Source: a virus. From it: a stretch of 38,096 nucleotides of DNA. The notes below the pieces were generated by a model that was not told where the DNA came from, made no database searches, and saw nothing but the letters and a program-made list of their open reading frames with translations. Location: IMG/VR virus record IMGVR_UViG_3300035184_000715, positions 1 through 38,096 of that record; one strand, given 5' to 3'. Shown piece after piece: positions 16,701-24,585 of this stretch (its first letter is position 1; each line of letters begins with the position of its first letter). The position numbers were made by a program, and so were the translations under genes.

Positions 16701-18039
16701 AGATACAGCTAAAGATATATACTTTGCTGAAAACTTTTTATCTAATACTGTAGAAGAGCATCCCCACCAGTTATGGGCAAGCCAGCCTAAAATAGACGGG
16801 GAGTTTTCTGACAGTTGGAGATCCTTTCTAGTAAATAATAGTATTGAAGTAACAGGAGTATACGGGCCTATTAATAGAATTATTGCACATAACGAAAAAA
16901 TATATTATTATCAAAATTCTGCAGTAGGCGTAACAACTGTAGATGAAAGGGTAGTTATTAATGATGTTTCCGGACAAGCGCTAACTCTTGGTACAGGAGG
17001 AATATTTCCTGACTACAGATATATATCATTACTTACAGGGTCTACACACCAGTTCTCAGTAGTATCTACACAAAGTAGTATATACCACTGGGATTCTCGC
17101 GTAAGAAAAATGTTTAGGACTTCCGGAATGCAGACTACTCCACTTAGTGATTTAAAAGGCATGAGTAGCTTTTTCCATAAGCTTTCTGGCCAACAACTAG
17201 TAGATGATTATACTTTACGTTCGCTTAGCCTAGGAGGGCCTGTAGGTGTCCATGGCACTCCTGATTACAGATACAATAGAGCCTTGTTTACTTTTCAGGG
17301 AATCCTTAACGTATATAATAACGTTAGTGAATTATATAATGCAAGTAACTCAACGTATGAATTTATAGAAAACACTATTGTATTACAAGACGGTGTATCT
17401 TATTACATCTTATTTAATTCTGATTATTATTCTACATCAAAGATAGACATACCAAGGTTAAGTGATCCTTTATCAAGATGGGCTAGAGTATCAGAACCAT
17501 CTGATACCGCATTTACTGTTTCGTATAATGAAATGTTTGATGCTTTTGAAGCGTTTTATAGCTTTGTACCTTCAATGTATTTACAGTATGGTAGAAGACT
17601 AATGAGTACAACTCCTACTACCTTAAACGGAGCTTGGGAACATAATACCTCAGAAAGTAGATGTAACTTTTACGGTACCACATACCCATCTGTGTTAGAG
17701 ACAGTGCTAGGATCTGCAGGAGGGCCAACATCATCTTTTGATACTTTACAGTGGCAAGGTACAGTTACTGATGATACTGGTAATGACGTACAAGAGTCTT
17801 TTAGCTCTATAAGAGTGTACAATGAATACCAAGATTCACTAGAAATTGCACTATCAGTAGGAGACAATATAAAAAGAAAGCTCAGGTTATGGAGAACGTT
17901 AATACCTAGAGACAATGCTCCTAATGACCCACGTATAAGAGCGCCATGGACTAGTGTAGTACTTACGTACAGTAACAGTAATAACTATAAGCATACAGTT
18001 AAAGACTTAGAATATAGTTTTAGGCCCTCTAAGAATTAG
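13756..18039 (+). CDS. Tail stabilization ('muzzle') protein, crAss-like
   Basis: A 1427-residue protein. The N-terminus (MKARKGYTKGMNRDITSDKQ, then YYNLENFRMVTEDGHTTGSLTNE) is diagnostic of the large tail stabilization family of crAss-like phages, which in the solved crAss-like virion forms the tail end cap below the tubular connector. The rest is beta-rich, with many aromatic and Asp/Asn turns, consistent with a propeller or large barrel. There is no membrane segment, and the length is in the usual 1000-1500 range. It follows the small fibre-associated gene with a 13-base gap holding a minicistron, and ends with TAG. A promoter region follows, so this gene closes the shell-and-tail operon. 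Confidence 0.85.
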   Translation: MKARKGYTKGMNRDITSDKQDPGSYYNLENFRMVTEDGHTTGSLTNESSNTVKFTIPDLQEMTLANGITIPAQPDLKIIGWTTIIDAIIVFTTNNEDENPIGYGQIWSCKFNEALGTIEGLDAGALDPDVHLLYNQALNFSTYHRIGRAIGRYENSNIARVYWTDNNNPVSAFNTFAEDPLNVPLNTLPLAAYVSMAQPVITGLGVGSLRTTAMIQFAYRLKTIGGATTIFSPSSTLYPLPAAAANGVTWAEWAVGMYNDPGGADVENKSVTYDIIGIDTTWDVIEHFAILYSERDVFTVYSFREENIPDSGNLIGIECSSLSDAIPLTTVEFNILSSGFDVAKDIEVKGNRLIAANTKTTSFVINFDARAYRFNNTQSSLLRDEDAGDIVLNGDTPDYVAVPLTHNAINPYNDESELDWDTLNQYAYQSNGNTMGGSGVNVSYEFTTVGTFANFFGSETVTSAPSHFDMGSLSENSEPTTTGVLDANGDLVEFTKAGQLQNMAGPHLTSIFTGYTRGEVYRYGIVFYNASGSTSYVNWIGDIRFPEPLDGDEYAVATGGGAGIKMNSMGIKFTVDTSSIQDQITGYSIVRVVREEQDRSRLGTGMLMWFEKYVFNNESIIHEWEVANADGGPGEDNPWPMESTVTVGAIDEDGFHLPTNPGYHPTQADFQSVRDVAFLLSPHGKNIQYDFKEEDYLKTYGYYGARATQYGTQADSGPDSDKSYAFYYKTNIFFPAGLSHPTERIQIDKSVRLRTGEFLYSSNAYLDGRESIGSLRNTSASRDSYGVGGGGTDDVPLGIGNPKIAVMLKNDPTINNAISHRTEMGYINDDFYQNSVFLEDSDVAWYDSYFKEVALCRHIINQYGGDTNEARSNNQYISTGHYQIINENIGTSLTFKVFGGDTYVNYLDDEYCEQYFSPSSVFGEVYETDTVNKLSVVACYPTEGIVNQDFTRGKKWFAYRDADDMGLHGPDSFTYAPVWSQEDTAKDIYFAENFLSNTVEEHPHQLWASQPKIDGEFSDSWRSFLVNNSIEVTGVYGPINRIIAHNEKIYYYQNSAVGVTTVDERVVINDVSGQALTLGTGGIFPDYRYISLLTGSTHQFSVVSTQSSIYHWDSRVRKMFRTSGMQTTPLSDLKGMSSFFHKLSGQQLVDDYTLRSLSLGGPVGVHGTPDYRYNRALFTFQGILNVYNNVSELYNASNSTYEFIENTIVLQDGVSYYILFNSDYYSTSKIDIPRLSDPLSRWARVSEPSDTAFTVSYNEMFDAFEAFYSFVPSMYLQYGRRLMSTTPTTLNGAWEHNTSESRCNFYGTTYPSVLETVLGSAGGPTSSFDTLQWQGTVTDDTGNDVQESFSSIRVYNEYQDSLEIALSVGDNIKRKLRLWRTLIPRDNAPNDPRIRAPWTSVVLTYSNSNNYKHTVKDLEYSFRPSKN

Positions 18040-18069
18040 ACACACAACATAATAGAATCTGTTACAAAA

Positions 18070-18079
18070 TAACATGTTA
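18070..18079. promoter_or_regulatory. Perfect 10-bp palindrome upstream of the promoter
   Basis: TAACATGTTA lies four bases before the -33 element of the cargo-operon promoter. A symmetrical site here could bind a dimeric regulator or contribute to termination of the upstream transcript. It lacks a following T-run, so it is not a typical terminator. A chance occurrence in AT-rich DNA is possible. Confidence 0.35.
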
Positions 18080-18083
18080 AAGG

Positions 18084-18115
18084 TTTGGGTGTTTAATTGG
18101 GCGCTCTTACCTTTG
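18084..18115 (+). promoter_or_regulatory. Bacteroidota-type promoter for the cargo/RNA polymerase operon
   Basis: TTTG (18084-18087) is separated by 20 bases from TACCTTTG (18108-18115). This is a perfect fit to the Bacteroidota housekeeping consensus TTTG-N19-21-TAnnTTTG. Transcription would begin near 18121, leaving a leader of about 40 bases with a small inverted repeat (ATGAT/ATCAT, 18127-18142). It lies in the only intergenic gap above 100 bases in the window. The implication is that the host polymerase, not the phage virion polymerase, reads the genes for the capsid contents. Confidence 0.8.
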
Positions 18116-18162
18116 CATAATCATTAATGATCTGACCATCATATAACAATTCTTATTACACT

Positions 18163-19320
18163 ATGCCACGACTTAGAATACTACCTAGCCGCAGGGCTAA
18201 GAAATCACAACCAACGCAAGTAGCCTCCTATGCTACAGGAGGAAACCTTCCTTCAAACCCGTTAAATAAATTTATGTCTTCTGATCCCCCTAAAACAGAA
18301 TGGTCAGGAACATATAAAGCAGACGGGACAAAAGAAACGCATGATACTCTTCTTCCTATGCCTGGTGGTGATGGGTCAGGTGATTTAACTCAAGCTCAAC
18401 TTAGGGTAAAATTCCAAAACCAATCAACTGTAGGAGTTTCTGCTGGAGTAATTACAAATTATCACAAAGGAAACAATAGCGCTACTTTAGCAGCCCCTAT
18501 AGATAATAAATGGAGGATGAAAGGGTTTCACAAACAAAGCGGTCAAGAAATAAATGAAGGTAATATAAGAAAAGAAATAGATGCTAACGCTAAAAGAAAT
18601 GGAGGTAACATAACTAAGTATCTTGAAGGAGGTGGTCTTGAATCTATGGATATAAAGACTACAGAGCTAGATTACGAAAAAAAGCTTGCAGGAGGAGGTA
18701 GAGAAGCTTCTGAGATACCTAATGACGTTACGGAAGAAATAGATGGCGCTGCAGGTAAAACCTTACCTAAAGGAGTAAATTCTTTAATAGACGTAGGAGA
18801 AGCCGGAGGACTAGCTATAATTGAAGGTGTGTCTAACGACCCTAAACACGGAGTAAACAATTCTGAAGAAGCAGCTAAGGGAGCTGTTAAAGGAGCCTCT
18901 ACTGGACTTAAAGTAGGTATGAATCCAGTGTTGATGGCAGCTACTGGAGGATTAAGTGCTCCAATAGGAGCTGCATTAGGTTTGACTACTGGATTAATTG
19001 GAGGAGCTACGGGTGCTACTAAAGCAGATGAAAAATACAATAAAGGATTTAAAGAAGATTATAAAATAACTCAAGGTAAGGAACACCAACAGCTATACGC
19101 TGAAAATGGTGGTCTTATACCTGTAGAATATGGTGGTGGTGGTCAACTTCCTAATGATGACGGTAATTTACCTGGGACTTTTAATGAGTTCCATGGTAAT
19201 ACCCATGAACAAGGAGGGATACAAGTAGGCCCAAACGCTGAAGTAGAAACAGGTGAGGTACGTTGGGAAGATTATATTTTCTCAGATGCGTTATCTCCTT
19301 CTAACTCTTATACAATATAA
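18163..19320 (+). CDS. Cargo (ejection) protein 1
   Basis: A 385-residue, Gly-rich protein. The N-terminus is basic (PRLRILPSRRAKK). Residues 247-286 form a hydrophobic segment with a perfect GxxxGxxxGxxxG zipper at Gly269-273-277-281, suited to helix packing in a membrane. The C-terminus carries FNEFHGNTHEQGGI followed by AEVETGEVRWEDYIFSD, a motif recurring in crAss-like virion cargo proteins. Several GGxL/GGNL turns are scattered through the chain. I infer an internal protein that leaves the capsid with the DNA and helps cross the host envelope. It shares a 25-residue element (about 130-155) with the next protein. The start follows the promoter leader. Confidence 0.7.
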   Translation: MPRLRILPSRRAKKSQPTQVASYATGGNLPSNPLNKFMSSDPPKTEWSGTYKADGTKETHDTLLPMPGGDGSGDLTQAQLRVKFQNQSTVGVSAGVITNYHKGNNSATLAAPIDNKWRMKGFHKQSGQEINEGNIRKEIDANAKRNGGNITKYLEGGGLESMDIKTTELDYEKKLAGGGREASEIPNDVTEEIDGAAGKTLPKGVNSLIDVGEAGGLAIIEGVSNDPKHGVNNSEEAAKGAVKGASTGLKVGMNPVLMAATGGLSAPIGAALGLTTGLIGGATGATKADEKYNKGFKEDYKITQGKEHQQLYAENGGLIPVEYGGGGQLPNDDGNLPGTFNEFHGNTHEQGGIQVGPNAEVETGEVRWEDYIFSDALSPSNSYTI

Positions 19321-19324
19321 TACT

Positions 19325-21889
19325 ATGGGAAAAACATATGCAGACATAGCCAAGCAGATACGTAAAAGATTTGAGGGTAGAGAGAATGATGACGCAGCGC
19401 AAAGAACTATGAAGTCCCAGCTTACAAAGTTAATGGCGGCAAACGAAAACTCTAAAGCGGAAGCAGAGGACAAAGAGAATAGAATGCATGAAGCTGCTAT
19501 GCGTTTTGGAGGCAATCTTAAGTACGGTAAAGGAGGAAGGCTTACTATAGACGGCTCTATTAAAAAAGAGTTAACAGATGAAGCAAGAAAAGAAGGCCTT
19601 GGTACAATGTCTTACCTTAAAGAATTAGATAGAGTTTCAGAAATGAGGTGCGGTGGAAAAATGTTAAGGGATGGCGGTACCTTATCTGAAAAATATTTAT
19701 TTGGTGGAGGTAATGTAGACAATAAAAATGATTACTCCAACACTGATATTGAGATGAGTAATATAAATAAAGGACAGTTAATTAATGCTGCTCCTAATTT
19801 ATATGATTTAGCTGTAGCTAATACTCCAGACCAAACACACCTTAAAAAAGTAGATTTAGAAGAAGTAAGTTTAGACAAATCTAGAGCCTTAACACATAGA
19901 AATACTGCTATGGGTAGAGCTATAGCAAGACAAAACGTTTTAGGTACTGCTAACAGCTCAGGCCAAGCGTTGTCAGCTCTTGCCTCACAGAATGCAGCTA
20001 TAACTGAAAGTACAATACAGTCTGACCTCCAGAGCTATATAACGGAAGACGCTCAAAATAACGCAATAAGAAACCAGGAAGAGCAATTAAACACTAACCT
20101 GATTAATAAAGAGACTGAGCTTAATGAAATGAATGACGCTAATAGTAAGAGCGTTACTTCTACTGCATTACACAGAATAGCTCAAGGAGCTCAAGGAGCG
20201 TTAAAAGACCAGAACCTTACTATAGAGAATGCAAGGTCTAATGAACAGTCAATGAACGTCCTTAACGCAATGTACCCAGACTTTGAGTGGGGAGTAGATC
20301 CAGAAGATGATAAACTTAAACTAAAGTTTCTACAGAACGTAATGGATTTAACAGGTACTGAAGAAGGAGATAACCCTAAAGAAGATAAAGGCGTTATAGA
20401 AGAAGAAAAAGATATTACAGATTTTATTAATGATGGGTCAGAAGTAAAGGAGAGTAGTAATAAGAAATCTGAGATAATTACTCCCGAAGCAAAAACAGTA
20501 GAAACAGCTGAAGATGTAGTACAAAAAGAACTATCGCTAGATACTACAGTAGCTGAAAAAGAGCAAGAGATAGTACAACAGAATGAGAGTGCGTTAGAAG
20601 AAGAGGCTCTTTCAAATACTCAGAAAAAAGAAGATTCTACAGAGACTTTACAGGAAAGAAAGCAAGCGTTATTTAAAAAGCAAGCTGAGGAGATTGAAGC
20701 AGAGGCTATGAAAGATGAAGATAACCAAGGAGCACATGAGCGTAGAGAAGCAGAGAAGCTTATAGGCCAGACAGAGAAAGAGACAATAACAGAGAAAGAG
20801 ATAGAGTTACTCAAAGAAGTCGCGTTGAAAATGAGAAAGCGAAAGGCAGAGAGAGAGACAGAAGAAAAAGAGACAGAAGTAAAAGACCTTAAAAACCTCC
20901 TAGGATTATTTGGACAAGACGTAGATGAAACTAGCGAAGAGTCAGATAAAGCAATTACCCCGCCTATCACAGAAGGAGCTTGGTACTTTACAGATGACGG
21001 AGACTTAAAGCAGTATTTTAAAAGCGAGGATGTAGTAAAACAAGACGTAGAGCAAGATGAGGTTAAGGAATTACTTCCTGAACAGAATCTATTACCTGCG
21101 CAGCCTACTATTACAGTACCTGCTTCTAAAAAAGAATCTAAAGAAACCGCTAATGGAGGAGCAGAGAGTTCTCCTAAAGAAGCAAGTATTGAAGTAGTAA
21201 AAGAAAAAGTAAAAGAGGTAGTTTCTTCAAGTACATCTAAAAAACAAACAGAAAAAGCCAAAGGAGATATTACCACTCTATTAGATCTTCACGGAAAAAG
21301 CGTTGTAGATGAAATAATAAAAGAGGATAAAGAAGTATCTAACAATCCTTTAAAGTTAGCTTCTAAATACTTAGGTATTGATGAGAATAATGTAGAGCAG
21401 CAAGCTACAATAAAAGGGTTCTTAAATAATGCTGTACCAGGCTACATTAAAAATAAAGGAGAGGTAACTAAAAATACTAATGCCTGGTGTGCGGCATTTG
21501 TAAATGAAATACTTTCTCAAGGAGAGTATGGAGCATTAGACCCCGGTAAAGATAAGTATAACCTTATTAGGGCTAAAAAATACGCAGAGATAGGAAGTCC
21601 TGTAAGCGGTATAGATGAAGCTATGCCTGGAGATGTAATTGTAACTAAGTCATTAAGAAATAATAAGTGGGCGTATCATACTGGATTTTACTCAGGGCAG
21701 AAAGGAGATAAATACACCATGCTTGGAGGAAATCAGGGCGACAGGGTAAGCGTAAAAGAAGTTGCAAAAGATAGCGTCTATGCCGTAAGAAGAATAAAAG
21801 GTGTTGCTGATATGAAAGCCGCTGATTTAAAAGGGATACAAGACACCGCTTTCTATGATAAATCTGGAGGTAAAAATAAAACAAAATAA
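19325..21889 (+). CDS. Cargo protein 2 with C-terminal cell-wall hydrolase domain
   Basis: The frame opens at 19253, but that start lies inside the previous gene; ATG 19325, four bases after its stop, is preferred (854 residues). The N-terminal 120 residues carry GGNL/GGxL turns and an element shared with cargo protein 1. Residues about 150-640 are a long, charged, Glu/Lys-rich helical region. The C-terminus (about 660-850) is a papain-like peptidase domain of the TIGR02594/CHAP kind: NAWCAAFVN with Cys722, a PGDVIV strand, YHTGFYS with His785 and LGGNQGD with Asn803. Such domains cut peptide cross-links in peptidoglycan. Placement on a packaged protein suggests local wall opening at entry, distinct from the lysis amidase. 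Confidence 0.75.
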   Translation: MGKTYADIAKQIRKRFEGRENDDAAQRTMKSQLTKLMAANENSKAEAEDKENRMHEAAMRFGGNLKYGKGGRLTIDGSIKKELTDEARKEGLGTMSYLKELDRVSEMRCGGKMLRDGGTLSEKYLFGGGNVDNKNDYSNTDIEMSNINKGQLINAAPNLYDLAVANTPDQTHLKKVDLEEVSLDKSRALTHRNTAMGRAIARQNVLGTANSSGQALSALASQNAAITESTIQSDLQSYITEDAQNNAIRNQEEQLNTNLINKETELNEMNDANSKSVTSTALHRIAQGAQGALKDQNLTIENARSNEQSMNVLNAMYPDFEWGVDPEDDKLKLKFLQNVMDLTGTEEGDNPKEDKGVIEEEKDITDFINDGSEVKESSNKKSEIITPEAKTVETAEDVVQKELSLDTTVAEKEQEIVQQNESALEEEALSNTQKKEDSTETLQERKQALFKKQAEEIEAEAMKDEDNQGAHERREAEKLIGQTEKETITEKEIELLKEVALKMRKRKAERETEEKETEVKDLKNLLGLFGQDVDETSEESDKAITPPITEGAWYFTDDGDLKQYFKSEDVVKQDVEQDEVKELLPEQNLLPAQPTITVPASKKESKETANGGAESSPKEASIEVVKEKVKEVVSSSTSKKQTEKAKGDITTLLDLHGKSVVDEIIKEDKEVSNNPLKLASKYLGIDENNVEQQATIKGFLNNAVPGYIKNKGEVTKNTNAWCAAFVNEILSQGEYGALDPGKDKYNLIRAKKYAEIGSPVSGIDEAMPGDVIVTKSLRNNKWAYHTGFYSGQKGDKYTMLGGNQGDRVSVKEVAKDSVYAVRRIKGVADMKAADLKGIQDTAFYDKSGGKNKTK

Positions 21890-21894
21890 TAACT

Positions 21895-24582
21895 ATGGCG
21901 AATAGATTTTTTAAACCAGGGCAAAGCCAGTACCAATCTCAGTTTGTACCAAAGACTCTTCCGTTAGCTATGATGGAAAAAGGGCTTGCTCGTAAGCAGG
22001 CTACACAGGATGCTACAAGAAAAGATATAGATACCCAAAGAGCTAACTTTAATAAAGAGAGAGCATACGGTACGTCCCACAAAGCGAAGCTTTCTGAAAT
22101 AGAAGGTAAGTTTGATAAGTTTGTAGATTCCAATTACAATCAAGATTTAACTTCTCCTGAGTTTACTAGAAAATATAATGATTTTACAGCTGAGTTTAAG
22201 AATAACTCAGACCTTTCTACCATTAGAGCCAGGCAAGCTAACGTAGATGCTTTAACTGCAGAAGAACGTACGCTACGTGAATCAGGGGATCTTAATAGCG
22301 CTAGGTATGGTAGAGTTAAAGTAATGCTAGATAGAGCCAATAGTGATGAAGATGACTTTAATGATTTATTAAGCGGGGCTATAATTGGTGAAACTCAAGA
22401 TGTAAGAACAACAAAAGAGCAGTATTTTAAACCGTTAAAATCAGAAGACATAGTAGCTTTAGATGCTGCTACTAATGAGTTTAAAAGAACAGGATATAAA
22501 GGAGTAGGGGAGCTAAAGGTCGCGCAAACTGTAATGAGACATTTTGAAGAGTATATGCAGACTTCTGCTGGAGAGCAAGAAGGAATGCAGTATGATGAAG
22601 ATGTAAGGCTTGGTAGAGTAGATGGAGAAGAGGTAACAAAAGAAGACTTTATCATGGGTAGATTTCTAGCTACAGGTGAGGATTTTCAGTACTCAAACGC
22701 TTCTAAAGACTTTAATCCCGCTTCAAGCGCAGTAAAACAAATCTTAGAAGGAGATCCTATTATAGTATCCGGAAGTAAAGCCACCCATGGAGGCCTTAGT
22801 TTTCAAGAGCAACACGGAATAGCAGGAAAATCAATAGGTAACCTTGATGACTTAGAAAGTAACTTAGAGGAACTAGAGCACCAACTGACACAGTATGCAG
22901 ATGTTATAGAGCTAACTGTTACGGAAGATAATAGAAATATGATTGAGACTCAAGGAGCTGAAGGACGTAAGTTACTTGATATATATGACGCGCAACAAGA
23001 GGGGTTAGATCCTGAAATGCTAACTGCAGACGAAGTAACTAAATTTAAAGAGTCCTTTAAAGATGAACGCGATGCAATACAAAAACTAGCAGACAAAGGT
23101 ACGGACCGGTTAAACCAAGAATCAGTAAGAGTAGCTAAAATTATAGATGTGCATACAGCAGTTTTAGATAACACTTCCTGGTATGAAGGCAGTATTACTG
23201 GAGATATGGAGCTAGATGGGCAGAAACCTTCTAAAGTATTAGAAGCTTATTACGGGAAGCAAGCGTATATACCTGAAGAAGAGCAGATACAAGCGGTAGA
23301 ATTTATGGATGCGCTTAAAAGATTAGGTACACTTAACTCTGCGTGGGAAATAGACGCAGATGCTGCAGGTGTTAATATGGCAGTACATAATGTAGAAAGT
23401 AAGGTGTCTTCAACTATAAAACAGTTTGTGGAACGTCAAAAAGGGACATATACAAACCAACTTGATAATGGAAAAATAACCCAAGCAGAATACAAGCAAG
23501 CACAAGAAGAACTAATAAACTTTAAAACAGTAGCTTATGCTTATGAAGCTCAGATGCAAGTAAATCAAGTAATTGATGACGCTAAAGCTCTCCCTGCAGA
23601 TAATAAGTTTGTTGAACAATACAATCAAACTAGGATACAAGACACTGAAGGTACTGCTGCAACAATGAAACCTAATAAAAGTACGTACACTTCTTATGAG
23701 TCTGATGGTACTTCTGGTGGGGCTAAGACGGAACCTGCGTATACTCTAGAAAATAATGTTAGACTTAACCCCACAGCGTATACTTTTAGAGATGTAGATG
23801 GTGTAGAGATTGATGTAAGTAAGAACTACGCTTTAAACAATGCTTCCGTAGTATCTATAGACGTACAAAACCCAGACCCTAATAGTGATCTTGTTTCTTT
23901 TTCTTTATCTGTGAACCAAAGTGTAATAGATTTAGATCCTACCTCAATAGAAAACCTTAAAACGCAAGGTGTTATAACAGATGATGACTTTATTACAGAC
24001 GGTAATGGAGACCCTACAAGTAAATTAAACTTAGAAGGGTTGAATGAAGAGACATTAGCATCACTTAAAAATAAAGTAACGCTTGAAACAAAGACTCTTA
24101 ATGTTACTATCAAAGATGAGTTTATGGATAATAGCATTAAAAAAGCTATCCAAGAAAAAGAAATGAGTCTATATCACCAAAGCCCTAACAGTGAGGCTGG
24201 CCAATCAGCTTACTTAAGAGCTGAAGTATATGCAGACCCTAAATTTCACGCAGACTTAAAACAAATTAACGTATTAAGAACAGAAGAAAGTTATGAAATG
24301 GAGCGTGTTATGCCTTATATTGCGGAAGGAAAAAAGGTAGCTAATGAAACCTTCACATACAAGGTAACAAAACTACCTGGAACTGGTGCAAATGCTGGGT
24401 TTTTACAGATAGAGATGACAGGGCCAGAAGGAGTAATAGCTAAAGGATCAGTGAGGAATATAGGAGAAGTATCTTCTTTTGTTAAACAACTGGAAAGCGA
24501 AGCAGCTATACAGTTAGAGACGTTAAATTTAGGGGATGTTTATAATCCTACAGCAGCAAACCAAACAGAAAAAAACAACTAA
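21895..24582 (+). CDS. Cargo protein 3 (large helical virion protein)
   Basis: An 895-residue, acidic, mostly helical protein. The N-terminus (MANRFFKPGQSQYQSQFVPKTLPLAMMEKGLARKQ) resembles a conserved opening of internal virion proteins in crAss-like and other Bacteroidota phages. Residues 30-250 and 320-580 look coiled-coil rich; residues about 590-780 are more beta-like. There is no signal peptide, membrane helix or catalytic motif. It lies between the hydrolase-bearing cargo protein and the giant polymerase protein with gaps of five and three bases, so co-translation and co-packaging are likely. A scaffold for packing the capsid cargo is inferred. Confidence 0.65.
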   Translation: MANRFFKPGQSQYQSQFVPKTLPLAMMEKGLARKQATQDATRKDIDTQRANFNKERAYGTSHKAKLSEIEGKFDKFVDSNYNQDLTSPEFTRKYNDFTAEFKNNSDLSTIRARQANVDALTAEERTLRESGDLNSARYGRVKVMLDRANSDEDDFNDLLSGAIIGETQDVRTTKEQYFKPLKSEDIVALDAATNEFKRTGYKGVGELKVAQTVMRHFEEYMQTSAGEQEGMQYDEDVRLGRVDGEEVTKEDFIMGRFLATGEDFQYSNASKDFNPASSAVKQILEGDPIIVSGSKATHGGLSFQEQHGIAGKSIGNLDDLESNLEELEHQLTQYADVIELTVTEDNRNMIETQGAEGRKLLDIYDAQQEGLDPEMLTADEVTKFKESFKDERDAIQKLADKGTDRLNQESVRVAKIIDVHTAVLDNTSWYEGSITGDMELDGQKPSKVLEAYYGKQAYIPEEEQIQAVEFMDALKRLGTLNSAWEIDADAAGVNMAVHNVESKVSSTIKQFVERQKGTYTNQLDNGKITQAEYKQAQEELINFKTVAYAYEAQMQVNQVIDDAKALPADNKFVEQYNQTRIQDTEGTAATMKPNKSTYTSYESDGTSGGAKTEPAYTLENNVRLNPTAYTFRDVDGVEIDVSKNYALNNASVVSIDVQNPDPNSDLVSFSLSVNQSVIDLDPTSIENLKTQGVITDDDFITDGNGDPTSKLNLEGLNEETLASLKNKVTLETKTLNVTIKDEFMDNSIKKAIQEKEMSLYHQSPNSEAGQSAYLRAEVYADPKFHADLKQINVLRTEESYEMERVMPYIAEGKKVANETFTYKVTKLPGTGANAGFLQIEMTGPEGVIAKGSVRNIGEVSSFVKQLESEAAIQLETLNLGDVYNPTAANQTEKNN

Positions 24583-24585
24583 GTA

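Noticed and set aside
18127-18142. Small inverted repeat (ATGAT/ATCAT) as a riboswitch or terminator
   Set aside because: Only five base pairs with a 6-nt loop and no T-run. It is too weak for a terminator and matches no riboswitch pattern; at most a minor leader hairpin.
19253-19324. Upstream ATG for cargo protein 2 giving 24 extra hydrophobic residues, like a signal peptide
   Set aside because: It lies inside the preceding gene in another frame, and the ATG at 19325 has the usual spacing. The hydrophobic residues are a by-product of the overlap.
20620-21276. Long antisense open frame (218 codons) opposite cargo protein 2
   Set aside because: It mirrors a Glu/Lys-rich coding stretch, giving Ser/Phe/Leu-rich nonsense. 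It has no leader or conserved motif, and all neighbouring genes are on the other strand.
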